Shown: positions 1 to 11,559, counted from the stretch's first letter. The stretch: 64,000 nucleotides of DNA from Ectobius pallidus (GCA_964059195.1 CAXKWD010000006.1:8300530-8364529), one strand, 5' to 3'. Program-made: numbers and translations. Notes: generated by a model not told the origin, from the letters alone.

Positions 1-65
1 TTCCGATGTAAACCTGGTTGCAATCCTTGCACTCTATTTGATATATTCCTGATTTGTTGGAATTA
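1..65 (-). repeat. Inverted copy of PLE GIY-YIG segment
   Basis: These 65 bases are the reverse complement of positions 1183-1247, inside the GIY-YIG part of the PLE that follows. Only the inner border of the inverted piece is seen because the window starts here. PLEs are known to integrate with inverted or partly tandem flanking copies of their own ends, so this is probably an inverted neighbour copy and not an independent gene. Confidence 0.85.
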
Positions 66-95
66 ATATATAAATTAAAGCCGAATAACCCAACA

Positions 96-1585
96 TTACC
101 AAGGATATATGGACTCCCAAAGATCCACAAACCAGGAAATACTATGAGGCCCATTATAAACAATATTGATTCACCAACTTAGCCAAATGGTTAACACATA
201 CATTTAGTTCATTCAAGAAATTTGATAGTCTAAGCATTAATAACTCATATCATCTTGTGGACAAAATCAAGGACACAGAATTAACCAAAGGAGATATGTT
301 GGTATCGTTTGATGTAACAGCTTTATTCCCTAGTATTCCGACAGACAAGGTACTGATATTACTGAGAGATTGGTTGAAATCAATAGATATACAACCAGAA
401 GCTTTGGAAGATTACATGAAATTAACAAAAATTTGTTTGGATCAAACTTTTTTCAGTATCAACAATAAATTTTTCCAACAAAAATCAGGATTAGCGATAG
501 GGAACCCTCTTTCTCCTTTTTTGGCAGAACTATATATGAGTTCCTTTGAAAACCACATCACAAAAGCTTTTCCCGTAGTATTCAAAACCTGGTACAGATA
601 CGTAGATGATATCTTTGCAGTGGTACAAGAAAAATTGATAACAGATGCATTAAAATTATTGAATATGCAGGACAAATCCATTAAATTTACATTGGAAATA
701 GAGAAGAATGGCTACCTCCCGTTCTTAGACCTCAAAATTATCCATAAGGGCAACAAGATAGAGTTTGGTATCCATAGAAAGTCAACACACACAGATAATT
801 ACATAAAACAAGATAGTTTCAATCCCATAACTCACCAACATGCAGTGTTCAGTAGTCTAACCTATAGACTAGTAAATACACCGATAACTAAAGAAGAATA
901 TGCAGCTGAATACAAGTATATTATAAATACAGCTCACCACAATGGATTCACCAAAAATCTGGTAGATAGAAAGATTGGCAGACAAAAAAGACAGAAAGAT
1001 GTCAAAGATGTTAGCACTTTGACCAGTAAAGAAGATGATAGAAAATTAAAAAAATTCACTTACCACCCTTTGGCTAACAATAGTTTCAAGAAAATTTTCA
1101 AAGAACAAAACATAATTTTGGCACCACAAAACAAACATAGTATTGGAAATTTACTAAACTCCTCACTAAAAGACAGAATACCTAATTCCAACAAATCAGG
1201 AATATATCAAATAGAGTGCAAGGATTGCAACCAGGTTTACATCGGAAAGACTAAAAGAAATTTAAAAATCAGGACAAAAGAGCACTTCAGGAACATAAAG
1301 AACCATGAAATAGATAAATCGGCAGTTGCAGCCCTTTTTTGGATAAAAAACCATGACTTTAAACCAGAAGCAAAATTGTCAAAATCTGCAAGAGGACATA
1401 CAGAATTAATCAATTGGGAAAAAATCTTCATCCTCAAACATCAAGACAAAGCCATGAATTTTGAAATCCCCGCCTCCAATGACCTGTTCAATAAATTCAT
1501 CTTAAAGAAACCAGAGGGCAGTCAAGTAGCAACAAGCAGCAGTCAAAATGGAATGAATATGGGAGGAATAACTTCCCGAAACTAG
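96..1585 (+). pseudogene. Penelope-like element, reverse transcriptase plus GIY-YIG endonuclease (frameshifted)
   Basis: A PLE polyprotein without its N-terminus. The first readable stretch (96-179) carries the PLE signature YGLPKIHK. A small deletion near 180 shifts the frame and brings a TAG. From there an open frame runs to 1585 (ORF from 257, 442 codons, GTG first, not a real start). It contains SFDVTALFPSIP, GLAIGNPLSPFLAELYM and the catalytic YVDD at ORF residues 115-118. The C-terminal GIY-YIG nuclease has GIYQ near residue 315 and VYIGKTKR near 327, then the R...EH helix. PLEs use this nuclease with the RT for target-primed integration. The frameshift makes this copy unlikely to be active. 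A second PLE of the same type lies at 4854-5828. Confidence 0.9.
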
Positions 1586-1935
1586 TCTCCAAATAGAGGA
1601 CTCAAGTGAAGTAAGTGTCACAAAAATTGACTCAATTCTTATATTACTATATTAAAGGTACATAGTTTCTATTAAAAATAGTTGCATTTCAAAATATTCA
1701 TTTTTTTCATTCCAAGGTCAAAAGGTGTAACTTTTGACCTTGAGTATCTAAGAAACTGTATCTTTAATTTTATTGGAGAAAAGATATGTTAGGCAGTTAA
1801 ATGCATTCTACCTTTGGGACAAATTTCATTTTGGGATGGGTTTGGGAACAGGAGAAAAAAATGTATAAAGTAGGCCATGCATTCTATTTTCATAATTGTA
1901 AAAGCTTTAAACTAAGACTTGTTTGTTTGTTATAG

Positions 1936-2243
1936 GAATCACGATTATTCATAGACGAAGCCTTGAAACTGGACAAGAAGCAAGGGGAGTGGCATTTTCT
2001 TTTAGGAAAATGTCTTGGACGCCTTCGAAGAATGGAACATTACACTGAAATACCAACAAGCGAAGAGCTTAAAGCTTTGGAGGAAGCTGTCTCTTTATCA
2101 AAGAATCCATCTTATATGATTTTCTTAGCCGAGTCTTACCGCGAGGCTGCTTTCAAAGCTTATTCACTCAACAAAAACAATATGAAGAGTTCTCTGGAAG
2201 CAAAGATTGAAAATATGAATAAGGAAGCACTTCACCTTTACAA
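1936..2243 (+). CDS. Internal exon of a TPR-repeat protein gene (exon a)
   Basis: The exon lies between a TTATAG acceptor at 1935 and an AA|GTAAGTA donor at 2244. It reads in frame from its first base for 102 codons plus two bases. The peptide (EWHFLLGKCLGRLRRM and the helix pair around KALEEAVSLSKNPSYM) has the helix-turn-helix spacing of tetratricopeptide repeats. It ends with two bases of a codon, and the exon at 9310 supplies the missing base, so the two are probably consecutive. Earlier exons must lie upstream of the window. TPR domains act as protein- or RNA-binding scaffolds; an IFIT-like relation is possible but cannot be decided here. Confidence 0.75.
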
Positions 2244-2493
2244 GTAAGTAAAATGATATTTCAAAATAAATGCCAGAATGCTTTTGCTTAATCAGTTATA
2301 ATTGCAGTTATGATGCGCACAAAATAAGTTTCTTCAAGCAGGGCTTTGGAAGAAAAAAGCTCTATTTATTTAAAAATCAGTTTAAAATCATCCAGCGTCA
2401 GCAGAACTATACAGATTTGTGATATTTTGACACTCACATACTCATATATATATTTTTAAAAAAAATTTAAAAAAAAAAGTCAAATTGGCTGCC

Positions 2494-2556
2494 TACGGGA
2501 TTTGGACCTCCAGAATGCAAGTCCAAGACTTTACCATCTCGGCCACCTCACTCAGT
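2494..2556 (-). repeat. tRNA-derived SINE head
   Basis: On the minus strand the sequence has an A-box-like GTGGCCGAGATGG and a B-box-like GGTCCAAATCCC at tRNA spacing. The acceptor arms do not pair, and an A/T-rich tail follows. This is the promoter head of a SINE, not a working tRNA gene. Confidence 0.5.
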
Positions 2557-2599
2557 TTAACGGTCTAGTTTGATACTTGTATCATAATGAATAGAGGAG

Positions 2600-3890
2600 A
2601 AAGTGTGATGACTGAGGTAGTTCACTGGTTCCGCCGCTAGGTAGAAGTTACTCTGCTTGAGATTCGCGGGAGCAAGATTACTACGGGCGGTATAGGAAAA
2701 ATTACAAACATTCTTAAACAAAATAATAATTAATCTATTTCATAATGACTCACCTTATCTAAATTGAATTGTTAGATACTTTTGACAATTTTCGGGCTGC
2801 TTTACACTTCTTGGAAGATCTCATCTCCATAAATAAACATGGCCGTGTGTAACAGTAATTTCTCAGATTGCTAGAAGCTTGACCGTAACATTTTGTTCCA
2901 CATCTTTCCAAAAATCGAAGATATTCACAAGCAATGAACAATTATATAATATAGGCATAAAACAGCTAAGGGATGATTTGATCTAATATTTTGTTGCCTA
3001 GAAAATAGGGTAGAGGGTATGTTAGTATAATATGATGAGAATTTTTTAAAGAATGTACATTTGTATAGAAATAACAACGTATAATTAGGGTAGAAAACAG
3101 CTAAGGGATATTTTATAAATTAATATTAATATTACATTGTATAGAATATTACTGAGTATTAATTTGTATTAATATTGTATTAATAGTAATATTATTTATA
3201 TTAATATTAATTTTCTCCTGGCTGTATGGGGTAAGTTATGTAGGTGAAACACGGTCAAAAGTGTAGATCTGTGTACAAATTATGTGAACAGAGATAATAT
3301 AAACTATGGGATGGTTTGTGAATTGCAGGGCACGGAAAATTTCATAAGCAGCACTACAAAAATAGGGCGCGTGATCTTTAAAATTGTCGTCTCAACATCC
3401 GATAAAGACGCACATACGCAAAAATTGTTTTGCAATGCATTCTACATATATCACACAATATTTCAAAGCATTTTCCCTGATTTTTTCATAAAAAAATTAA
3501 ATCCTCTTGCCTTAACTACAGCCCGCTATTTGCTCAAACCCTCGACCATCTGCCGTTCGCTGTAACTGATGTACGTCTTATGTTGTTAAATTATATTATT
3601 AAAAAAAGGGACAAGATATTAAACTAATAAGACATTTGCTATGATAATTATACATAAAAATTACTAACATAAGTGAACAGAAAATATGATAAATAATCCA
3701 ATAAATGCATAAACAAAAGTAGTGCAGATTTACTAAGTTAGAAAAAAAGCTTCATTCACTCCTTTTCCCCAGCGGGCCAATCTTGCAGTATGGGTACAAG
3801 TAGTCAGTTAATATAGTATTATTATTGAGTCCACGAATAAATTATGTAAAAAATTTTACGTTATTGCTGGTATTTTATGGAAAAGATGCC
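2600..3890. other. Intronic sequence without recognisable genes
   Basis: AT-rich intron between TPR exons a and b. It holds a short AT-rich, ATATTAAT-like low-complexity stretch (about 3115-3215). Short open frames here have no recognisable domain. Confidence 0.5.
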
Positions 3891-3898
3891 TGCTAATA

Positions 3899-4300
3899 CC
3901 TCAATACTATTCTGATAGCTTTAGCTTTAGAGTAATTAGTATTACTCGTTAACCATTATAGATATATAGGTGGTACTCAATTTATAATAAGATCCAAATA
4001 TTTCACTAAACCTTACACGCTTGATCTCTTTCTGGACACAAAAATAAAATAATAAATGTCGCATAGTCAAATTTGCTTCACCCTCAACATTTCACGATTG
4101 TCCCACATCATTCGGACAGCTGTAGCTCCCGGAATAATTACCACTCAATTACTCATAAACCATTCAAGATATAAAGGTGGTACTGAATTTAAAATAAAGT
4201 TGAAATATTTCACTAAAACTTTCTTGCTTGAAGTTTTTACGGGACATACAAATGAAAAAAATTGTCGCATAGTCAAATTCCGTTTCACCCTCCATGAATT
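3899..4300 (+). repeat. Two-copy tandem repeat of about 195 bp
   Basis: The blocks at roughly 3905-4095 and 4108-4300 share GGTGGTACT, ATTTCACTAAA, TGTCGCATAGTCAAATT and TTCACCCTC in the same order, about 190-205 bp apart. No coding signal is visible. Confidence 0.6.
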
Positions 4301-4853
4301 TTGTGTAATTGGTGATGTTTATATAATGAAATAAAAACATTTATGTCCGCATTTTTAAGTCTCTGTTTTAACCATCAGAAGGACTGTGTTGTGCAGATTA
4401 TTTCTGCACAAATTTCACAGAAATAGGACCAAGGGTTAATTAAACATTGCAAGTTTAATCATAAGATGCCAAACTATCATGATGCAGCATTGAGAAGTTG
4501 AAACGCAAACGAAGGTGCTGCCAGTGTTTCGGTGAACCGTCGCTCTCCCTATACCTACCATTGTATTAGCGGGCGAGTCATCACACTTTCTCATTCTATT
4601 CATTATGCTTGTATGTAAAGGAATAGTGTTGTTTGTCATAGCTAACTATATTGCAATTTCCAAAGCCGTATATGGAGATTCTAAAACAATATGTTGTCAT
4701 AAAACACCAATAAAAAGAAGTTATATAAACAGTGGAGTATACTGATATGAAATAACTGTTGAGCTAATTGAAGAGTAAGTGAAAATCATAGTACATTGCA
4801 TTAAACAAAATAGTTTTATGTTTAATCAAGAATATTATCAACAAACTAATTGA

Positions 4854-5828
4854 CTAGCTATGGGTAGCCCAATTTCACCGATGTTGGCTGACCTATACAT
4901 GAGTAACCTTGAACTAGAGGTCACCGGGGCATTTCCACATATTTTTAAAAACTGGTTCAGGTATGTCGATGATATTTTCGCTATCATCCCAAAAAGATTT
5001 GTAGAAGATGCAGTCAAATTGTTAAATACACAAGACCAATCGATAAAGTTTGCCATTGAAATGGAAGAAGGCGGATGTTTGCCTTTCCTTGATTTAAAAA
5101 TCATGAGGAAACATGAAAAACTGGAATTCGGAATTTACAGAAAAAATACACATGTAGACAACTACATTAAATGCAATAAATACAACCCGAAAGCTCACCA
5201 ATTTGCTGTTTTTCATAGCCTAGTTCATAGATTAATTAATATACCAATGACAAAGACAGAGTATAATAAAGAATATAAACATATACTAGAAGTGGCAACG
5301 ATTAATGGGTTTAAGACAAATTTCATAGACAAAATGATTAGAAGACACACAAAGAAAAACAAGATCAGAGAAATTAGTACATTGGATACTTTAGAAAAAA
5401 CACAGCAACATTACAAAAAATTTACTTACCACCCTAAATTCTTTAATAAATTAGATTGTGATCAGATTTACATTGGACAAACCAGGAGGAGTTTGGAAAT
5501 AAGAATGAAGGAACACTTAAGAAACATAAAACTAATGCAGACCGAAAGATCAGCAGTTGCATACTATTGCTGGACAAAAAATCACAATGTTAAAAAGGAG
5601 ATCAAACTATTAAAACACGTTAAGAAACCATCCGAACTGAACGTATGGGAGAAAATATTCATCACTAAGAAAGAAGACAAGGTTATGAACTTTGAAATCC
5701 CACCTATAGACGACGTAGTGCGACTTACAAAAACGAAACGAGAGGGCAGCACAGAACAATGCATATATACAAACCAACATGGCAACCAGAATACCAATCG
5801 ACCACCACCCGATGATGGGAGTGAATAA
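4854..5828 (+). pseudogene. 5'-truncated Penelope-like element, RT C-terminus plus GIY-YIG
   Basis: The copy starts abruptly at the PLE motif GLAMGSPISPM (ATG at 4860) and stays open for 322 codons. It includes YVDDIFAI (catalytic YVDD), the connector with HRLINIPMTK, and the GIY-YIG part DQIYIGQTRRSLEIR. Compared with the copy at 96-1585 it lacks the RT fingers and the stretch between the connector and the nuclease that holds the GIY-type strand: FNKLDCDQIYIG fuses the two sides. It is therefore 5'-truncated and internally deleted, though without stop codons. It sits in the same TPR-gene intron as the first PLE. Confidence 0.88.
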
Positions 5829-6049
5829 GGCTCTTGAAACTAGTCCTGTGCTATTAAAAGTATTGTAAGTGGAGAATAAAGTGTTTTTATCATTCAGAAT
5901 TTCTAATATGTTTTCATAATAACTGATTTGCATTTGACAAATTCTTTCTAATACATTGCCATAAATTATGCACTAAGTTGGGCTATACTCTAATACCGGT
6001 CAACCGATTTGGTCCAATATCAATAGGCTTCTTCCCATGTATGCTATAA

Positions 6050-6185
6050 ATGCGTATACCAAGTTTAATGAAAATCCGATAAAGCGTATTCGAGTTAATT
6101 GCGCATATAGACACATTGATGGACAGACAGACATTTTCCCGTCCCACACACAATCTCGTAAAGTACCATACTGGCACTTAATATG
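6050..6185 (-). repeat. Dispersed repeat, also at 19935-20015
   Basis: The reverse complement contains AGTATGGTACTTTACGAG followed by GATTGTGTG and GGGAAAATGTCTGTC, matching 19935-20000 in the opposite orientation. This is a dispersed, probably transposon-derived segment. No protein was recognised. Confidence 0.65.
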
Positions 6186-6375
6186 CTCACCTTTTCAACC
6201 TGTCAGTAAGGTAAGGGGATGATACCTTCACAGTGATTTCTAGCTTGTAACGTACCATTTTTCTAAGTATTATCTTCTGTATTTAAGCTCATTTTGTACA
6301 GTGTACAAGGAATGGTACATGTCGAAAGCAATATTAGTTAATGCATTACTCAATTCAAGCAACAAACTCTCAACA

Positions 6376-6452
6376 ATGTAATACCAGGATTTGAACCAGG
6401 ATCTTCGGCTCCCTGCGCCGATGCTCTAACCATCGAGCTACCAGGGCAACAT
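6376..6452 (-). repeat. tRNA-derived SINE head
   Basis: On the minus strand TAGCTCGATGGTTAGAGCA (D-arm/A-box) is followed by an anticodon-like stem TCGGC/GCCGA and GGTTCAAATCC (B-box). U33 is replaced by C, and the T stem and acceptor do not pair. It resembles a tRNA-derived SINE more than a functional tRNA. Confidence 0.6.
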
Positions 6453-6739
6453 TAAATTCTCCAAAAGACTCACATATCCCAGTATACCACCAGGTGTTTT
6501 CAATATGAGATACCAACCCAGTGATGACTTACAAACTCATAAGTGCTTTAAGACCCGGGCTTCGTAGTAAACCACTAGTAGGTCACAGTGGAATGATAAT
6601 TCTTTCACACTGGCCGTGTGTAGGCTAAGATGGAAAGGTGAAGTTCCGGCTGTGGCATTGAATTTTTAAGTCTGACTTCACCTTTCTATTTCAAAATTCA
6701 TTAACCTATCTAGGTTAGAATCTGTCATACATAATCCCA

Positions 6740-7735
6740 TGAGAGGTTAGGAGTTTATCCATAGATTCGTGCGACTGCGCAGGAGGAACGAATTTATCTG
6801 ATGAAACTCGTAACCTCAGGTTGGATTTATTAAGACTATTCCACGAATAAAATGTAATAGACTAGGAGGTACCCGTGGCTTCGCCCACTATAATTCATTT
6901 AAAAATTAAGAGTATAATAATTATTAAAGCATTATATTTATTAACACTTGCACGCGAATCATTCATAAACTAAGCCCTTAATAATTAATGAAACAGCTAA
7001 AATTCCAGCTTCAGAGTACATTCTACGATAAGAAAGCGCCCCCTGGGAAAACTATATCAGAATCGATTATGCAGTTCCAAAGGAACCTGTGAACACATAA
7101 TACGTATTGTTTCTCATCTGTTTATTGACATGAATATGATGTGAATTTTATTTGATCAATTCAGTGTAATTTTCAGAAATTATATAATGTTTCAAGGGAA
7201 GGAATGGTTTGTTTGGATTATTATTATTATTATCAGCGATATTTCAAGAGTTAAACCATTAATATTACAGCTGGTGCCCCCGGCTTCGCCCGCCATTATT
7301 CATTGACTCCAGGATATTTAAGAAAATTACACTGGTAGATTATTAAAAATGTTTGTGGTTCAGAGCTATGAAAATTGTAAGTAAAAATAAAATTAGAATA
7401 TTTGTTCATTGTGTTCATTTCACTTAGGCCTTATATAATAAAGAAACGGTTTTCCTAATTTTGTAGTCGTCATGAAAGTTTAGACTGCAAGAGACGAACA
7501 TCACCAAGTATACCTGATGTCTCACAAAGCGGGCGAGCGAGCAAGCACGCTATTTAGGGCCGTTGAATTGTATAAGAGAGGTAATTACATGAATAATAAT
7601 TACTTTCTTCTTGTTAGTTTAAAATGAAACCTTTAATAGTGTCAGCTGTCAGATCACGGCATACTAAACCAATGAATAGTCTGGATTATGGAATACTAAT
7701 CAATGCTACTAATGTATATTGACAAAATACCTTAG
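6740..7735. repeat. Repeat family segments A and B next to the recombinase copy
   Basis: Segment A (about 6760-6857, with GAATTTATCTGATGAA and GGATTTATTAAGA) matches 25185-25280. Segment B (about 7595-7700, with GTCAGCTGTCAGATCACG) matches 25300-25380. Between them lie two copies of a short motif containing GGCTTCGCCC (about 6870-6895 and 7268-7290) and (TTA)n at about 7218-7233. No gene is visible. Confidence 0.5.
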
Positions 7736-7836
7736 TTAACCTCAAAATCAAGATACGCTAAAATCTGAATGAAATAAAGACTTTTCTTCTTTTTTTTTTT
7801 CTTCAAGAACGTAATTTATTTCTAAAATGTCACTGT

Positions 7837-9020
7837 TTACTTGAATGTGCATTGGTTAAAATCACAATTTTCAAAGCTGAAAGTTGACGGAATCTTCTGG
7901 TTTTCGGTAGTGGAAACTGAAGTGAACTGGATGTAGAAGGATTCTGTAATTTCTCCAGAATTGATGAATGGTACTGTTGATATCTGCAGATATGGCTTAA
8001 TTGAAGATGCGTTGGCGTGACCTGTCATTTTTTTTATTATTATTCTTGCTCCTGCATTCCAGTCTTCATCATGTTTGACACTGCTGTAGAATGGCCCGAG
8101 TGATTTGTAATTCTTTGCTTCTTTGTGTCCAAACCAGCTTTTTGAGCATATGCGTTTGTCCATTTTTCCATCTCAATTTTCACTCAGGGGCAGTTTTTGT
8201 ACCTTACGCCTGTTTTCTTGTAGACTTATTAAGAGTGATGAAAACGTGATCGGTTTTTTTTTGCTAGTGCGTTTTGCAACTAATAGTTTGTATAGTCTGA
8301 CTGGATATTGACTTATGTTATTTTGGTTTGGTGTAAGCCACTTGGTGTTAAAGAGCTTTTGGTTCCCGCCCTGGCAAGTTTTTGAAAATATAGGGTTATA
8401 GGCAATTCTCCCCGTTGGATTTCCACTGTTACCTACTTCTTCTTGAAAGTAGTGCGTACCTTCTTCACGCCATGCCAACTCTAGCAATGCAGTAAGAAAA
8501 CATTTTATCTGCAAGTTGTCAGGAGTATTTTTGTTGCATAAATCTACCATTAACTTATATTTGTGTGACTGCAAAGCATTAGCACTAACCTTTCTTTTCT
8601 CCAGAATGTTCTGAAGTTGTTTCCTTTTAGCATCTCTCGCACATTTAAATTCTTGGTCTGAGAATGGATTAAAATTTATATTATGTTCTTTAAAATATTT
8701 CTCTTTGTATGAGTTTAGCAGTTACGTTCCACATTGTTTTAACGCTATATTCTTTATAATCTTCGCCATTGGATTTTCTCATATCGATGGCCCAATCTTT
8801 TAATATGTGAGCAATCTGTTGCATATCAGTTTCTCTAGTGCCATTTGTACTTACGTTCCTCACAAAACTGTTGGAACTGAATCCATATGCATTTTCTATT
8901 TCTTTTGGTATTTTGTGGCCTAGCTTCCTTTGTAATAATGTCAGTTTCGTCAACAGACTCATTACCAAACCTTGAGGTTGCCTTTTCTGTTTTCAATTTA
9001 GTGCCGACATTAGATGACAT
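7837..9020 (-). pseudogene. Decayed tyrosine-recombinase (Crypton/DUF3504-like) copy
   Basis: Four overlapping minus-strand frames (9020-8835, 8968-8690, 8574-8173, 8163-7837) make one interrupted protein. The N-terminal part has WIQFQQFCEERK. The middle matches the DUF3504/KIAA1958 pattern: an FNTKWLTPNQNN block, YPVRLYKLL, then SFGH-like and YKSLGPFY stretches. The end has TGHANASSIKPYLQI, which resembles the box II region of tyrosine recombinases. A minus-strand AATAAA at 7815-7820 is followed by an A-run (T-run 7789-7800 on the plus strand), so the copy may have passed through RNA. Frameshifts show it is dead. The family assignment comes from motif recognition only. Confidence 0.5.
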
Positions 9021-9039
9021 AATCTAGTATCACTGCATA

Positions 9040-9230
9040 CTGATACTGTTACTGTTACTGTTACTGTTACGGTTCGGTAACGAGCTGATGTTTTACCCAA
9101 TAAAACGCCATCCTCGCGATTCCTACAAGAATATTGTAAGATAAACGGCCGTGTTTGGTCTATATCCGAGGAATTGCTAAACGTTATTGGTCAATATCAA
9201 GCATGCGTCGTATGAGTGGATTTATCGCTC
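9040..9230. repeat. Repeat segment C and (GTTACT)n microsatellite
   Basis: Positions 9045-9071 are a short GTTACT repeat. From 9077 (TAACGAGCTGATG...) to about 9215 the sequence matches 25001-25135 (TAACGAGCTGAAG..., ATAAGATAAAC, ATTGCTAAA, TCAATA). Confidence 0.55.
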
Positions 9231-9309
9231 CTTTGCTTACAAACTCCAGTAAAAACGTTGCATAGGCTATTATAGGAGATTTCTCATATTTTGTTGTTTT
9301 TGATTGCAG

Positions 9310-9592
9310 TGAAGTTTTGGAATTAAGAGGCGACTGCTCCCATATCAATATAAGATGTGCAAAAGGACTGTGCAGGCTTCCCTATGGCTTTAGAGATAAT
9401 GATAAAGCAAGACAGTGCGCTGAAAAAGCTCTAAAGCTTGCGCCACAAAATGCCATGGCAAACCACGTCAGGGGAACGATATATGAGATAGTGGACAACG
9501 ATAATGAAAATGCTAAAAAATATTACAAAATAGCAGGCGATTTAGGAGCCTATGGAGCATTCATGGACTTCCTCAGATTGGAGTATCAAATG
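9310..9592 (+). CDS. Internal exon of the TPR-repeat protein gene (exon b)
   Basis: The acceptor TTGATTGCAG ends at 9309 and the donor ATG|GTAAGG begins at 9593. The first base completes the codon left open by the exon ending at 2243, and the exon then runs 94 codons to phase 0. It contains the clearest TPR motif of the gene: DKARQCAEKALKLAPQN followed by AMANHVRGTIYE, with a second helix pair ENAKKYYKIAGDLGAYGAF. The 7 kb intron before it holds PLEs, SINEs and the recombinase copy. Confidence 0.8.
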
Positions 9593-9671
9593 GTAAGGAA
9601 AACTTTGCATTTTAATTTTGTAAATAATCCAGCAAAATGGATCCCATAGGCTATTACACTATTTGAAAAAG

Positions 9672-10372
9672 TGTGCGTGGAACACCATTTATGGAATTTT
9701 GGATTATTGGATTTTTTCAATTTTGGATTGTTGGACTTTTTAATATTGGGTTTTTGGACTTTTTTAATTTTGGATTTTTTAATTTTGAAATTTTGGATTT
9801 TTTTAAATTTTGGAGTTTTTTAATTTTAGATCTTTGAATGTTTTATTTTTTTAAATTATATTATCAATTTTTGATATTTTAATTTTATATTTTTTTATTT
9901 TTAAATTTTGGATTTTTTAATTTTAAATTTTTAAATTTTGAATTTTTAAATTTTTTACTTGAATGTTTATTTTAGATTTTTTATTTGTTAAATTTTGGAT
10001 TTTTGGACTCCTTAATTTTGAATCTGAATTTTTTAATTTTGGAATTTTGGATTTTTAAATTTTGGATCTGTAATTTTTTTTAAATTTGGAATTTTGAATC
10101 TTTGAATTTTTTAATTTTTTATATTTTTAAATTTAGATTTTCACTTTTTAATTTTGGATTTTTAGATTTTTAAATCTTGAATTTTCAGTTTTTTTTTCTT
10201 AGTTTTTTATTTTTTTTTATTTTTTAAATTTTGGATAAGCCTAATCATTGAGTTGATTGTTTTCTGTGCAGTCCGTTCCGTCACACCTCACTAATTTCGT
10301 GACGATTTTGATCGTTACACAAGCTCTTGTTTTACCCCTACTGCGGCTAAAGAAGTTTCACTTCAAAATGCA
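9672..10372 (+). mobile_element. T-rich foldback element, copy 1
   Basis: The copy begins with GTGCGTGGAACACCA. It then holds about 550 bp of degenerate TTTTGGATTTTTTAAT-type repeats. From 10222 it ends in a unique tail (AAGCCTAATCATTGAG, GTGCAGTCCGTTCCGTCAC, AAGAAGTTTCACTT). The same head, core and tail occur at 34355-35138 (+) and 54175-54492 (-). Better-kept copies carry AAGTGAAACTT near the head, inverted to AAGTTTCACTT at the tail. It has no coding capacity. Confidence 0.65.
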
Positions 10373-10693
10373 TGATAAGAAGTCAATTCACAAGTCATCC
10401 ATCGCATGGGGATTCCTGCCGCACAGCTGCATTAATGAATGGTTGCGTGTATTATACAAGGGTAGTTTTTATAAACACATTTTGAGGGAAAAAAGCATCG
10501 TCTTATATTCGGGCCAATAGGGTATATGTAATTTATGGTATATTTTATAGTATAAACCTGTGAGTTTTTCATTTGCTAGTGGTAGTAACATAATGTCATT
10601 GTATTTAGTTGAAGTGTCAAGGTGTGTGCCAGTTACTGAAGTTGAACTTTATTGCACATATTTTTTATTGGTTGTCTGCTTCATTTGTTACAG

Positions 10694-10882
10694 GACAACT
10701 CATTTGACCCAATCCCAGAAATGGAAAAGATGTTTAGTATTCACTCAGAAAAACCAAGATCGGAAGACCTTTTAGGGCAGATGGGTGGATTCTATGTTTT
10801 CATTAAAAATGATTTTCCAACAGCGTACCGAAAATACTGGGAAAAACTTGCTGAGCAAAATCCGGATAGTGACAAGATAAAG
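10694..10882 (+). CDS. Internal exon of the TPR-repeat protein gene (exon c)
   Basis: The acceptor TTTGTTACAG ends at 10693 and the donor AAAG|GTAATT begins at 10883. The exon is exactly 63 codons, phase 0 to phase 0, matching the end of exon b and the start of the exon at 18043. The peptide begins DNSFDPIPEMEKMFSIHS and contains a further TPR-like helix pair (GFYVFIKNDFPTAYRKYWEKLAEQNPDSDK, given here by its ends: GFYVFI and AEQNPDSDKIK). Confidence 0.75.
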
Positions 10883-11167
10883 GTAATTTTCCACCATCAC
10901 CACTACCATTGTGAACCCCCTCCTACTTCATGACCGTGACTTTCACGTCTGCACCCAGGATCATGTCCTTCCCCTAACACACCCAGAGGATTTTAAAACA
11001 TAAAAGAGTGACCCCAGTAGGGAACTGAATGCATCTAGCCCAAAAGCTTCTTAAATAACAAGCCTTATGGCCTTAAAAATCCTGGGGCCGGGCAGTTTGA
11101 CTGGGTTTTTTCAAGGTTTCCACAGTCGTAAAGGCAAATGCTGAATTGGATATTCACATACCAAGAA

Positions 11168-11559
11168 CAGGGTGTCCACTAGTTGGGAAAAGGCCGGGAA
11201 TTTCGTATGGTCGGGAAAATCCAGGAAAAGTCAATGAATTTGTTAAAATATCCGGGAAAATTCGAAAAATTGCAAAGTTTGATAAAAAAGACTTCTAGAC
11301 AATAATAGGCCTATATGAAAGTATATTTAATTTATTTTATTGTTCCTAATTTTTGTATCTGTTATAGCCTAAATAATTATTGTTTGCAATTACTTTTGTT
11401 ACTAAAAGTTTTTCTTATTTAAAGTATGTATAATCCTATAATTTTTCTTACACAGTTATTAGAAAGTGCTTCATATTATGGTCGGGAATTGCTGAAATGA
11501 TCAATGAAAATCAGGGAATAAGCCTGGAATTTCTTCAGCATTACTTGGTGGACACCCTG
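11168..11559. mobile_element. MITE with CAGGGTGTCCAC terminal inverted repeats
   Basis: The left end CAGGGTGTCCACTAG is inverted at the right end GGTGGACACCCTG. The 392 bp between are non-coding and rich in CGGGAA. A related uninterrupted context (CATACCATGAATCATCC) occurs at 11757-11773, so this marks an insertion in a tandem repeat. A clear target duplication was not found. Confidence 0.65.

Noticed and set aside
6376..6452. Functional tRNA gene on the minus strand
   Set aside because: The T stem and acceptor stem do not pair and position 33 is not T; a SINE head fits better. The same holds for 2494-2556 and 44895-44975.
10257..10520. Plus-strand ORF at the tail of the first T-rich element
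   Set aside because: It starts within the repeat tail that is shared with copies lacking this frame.
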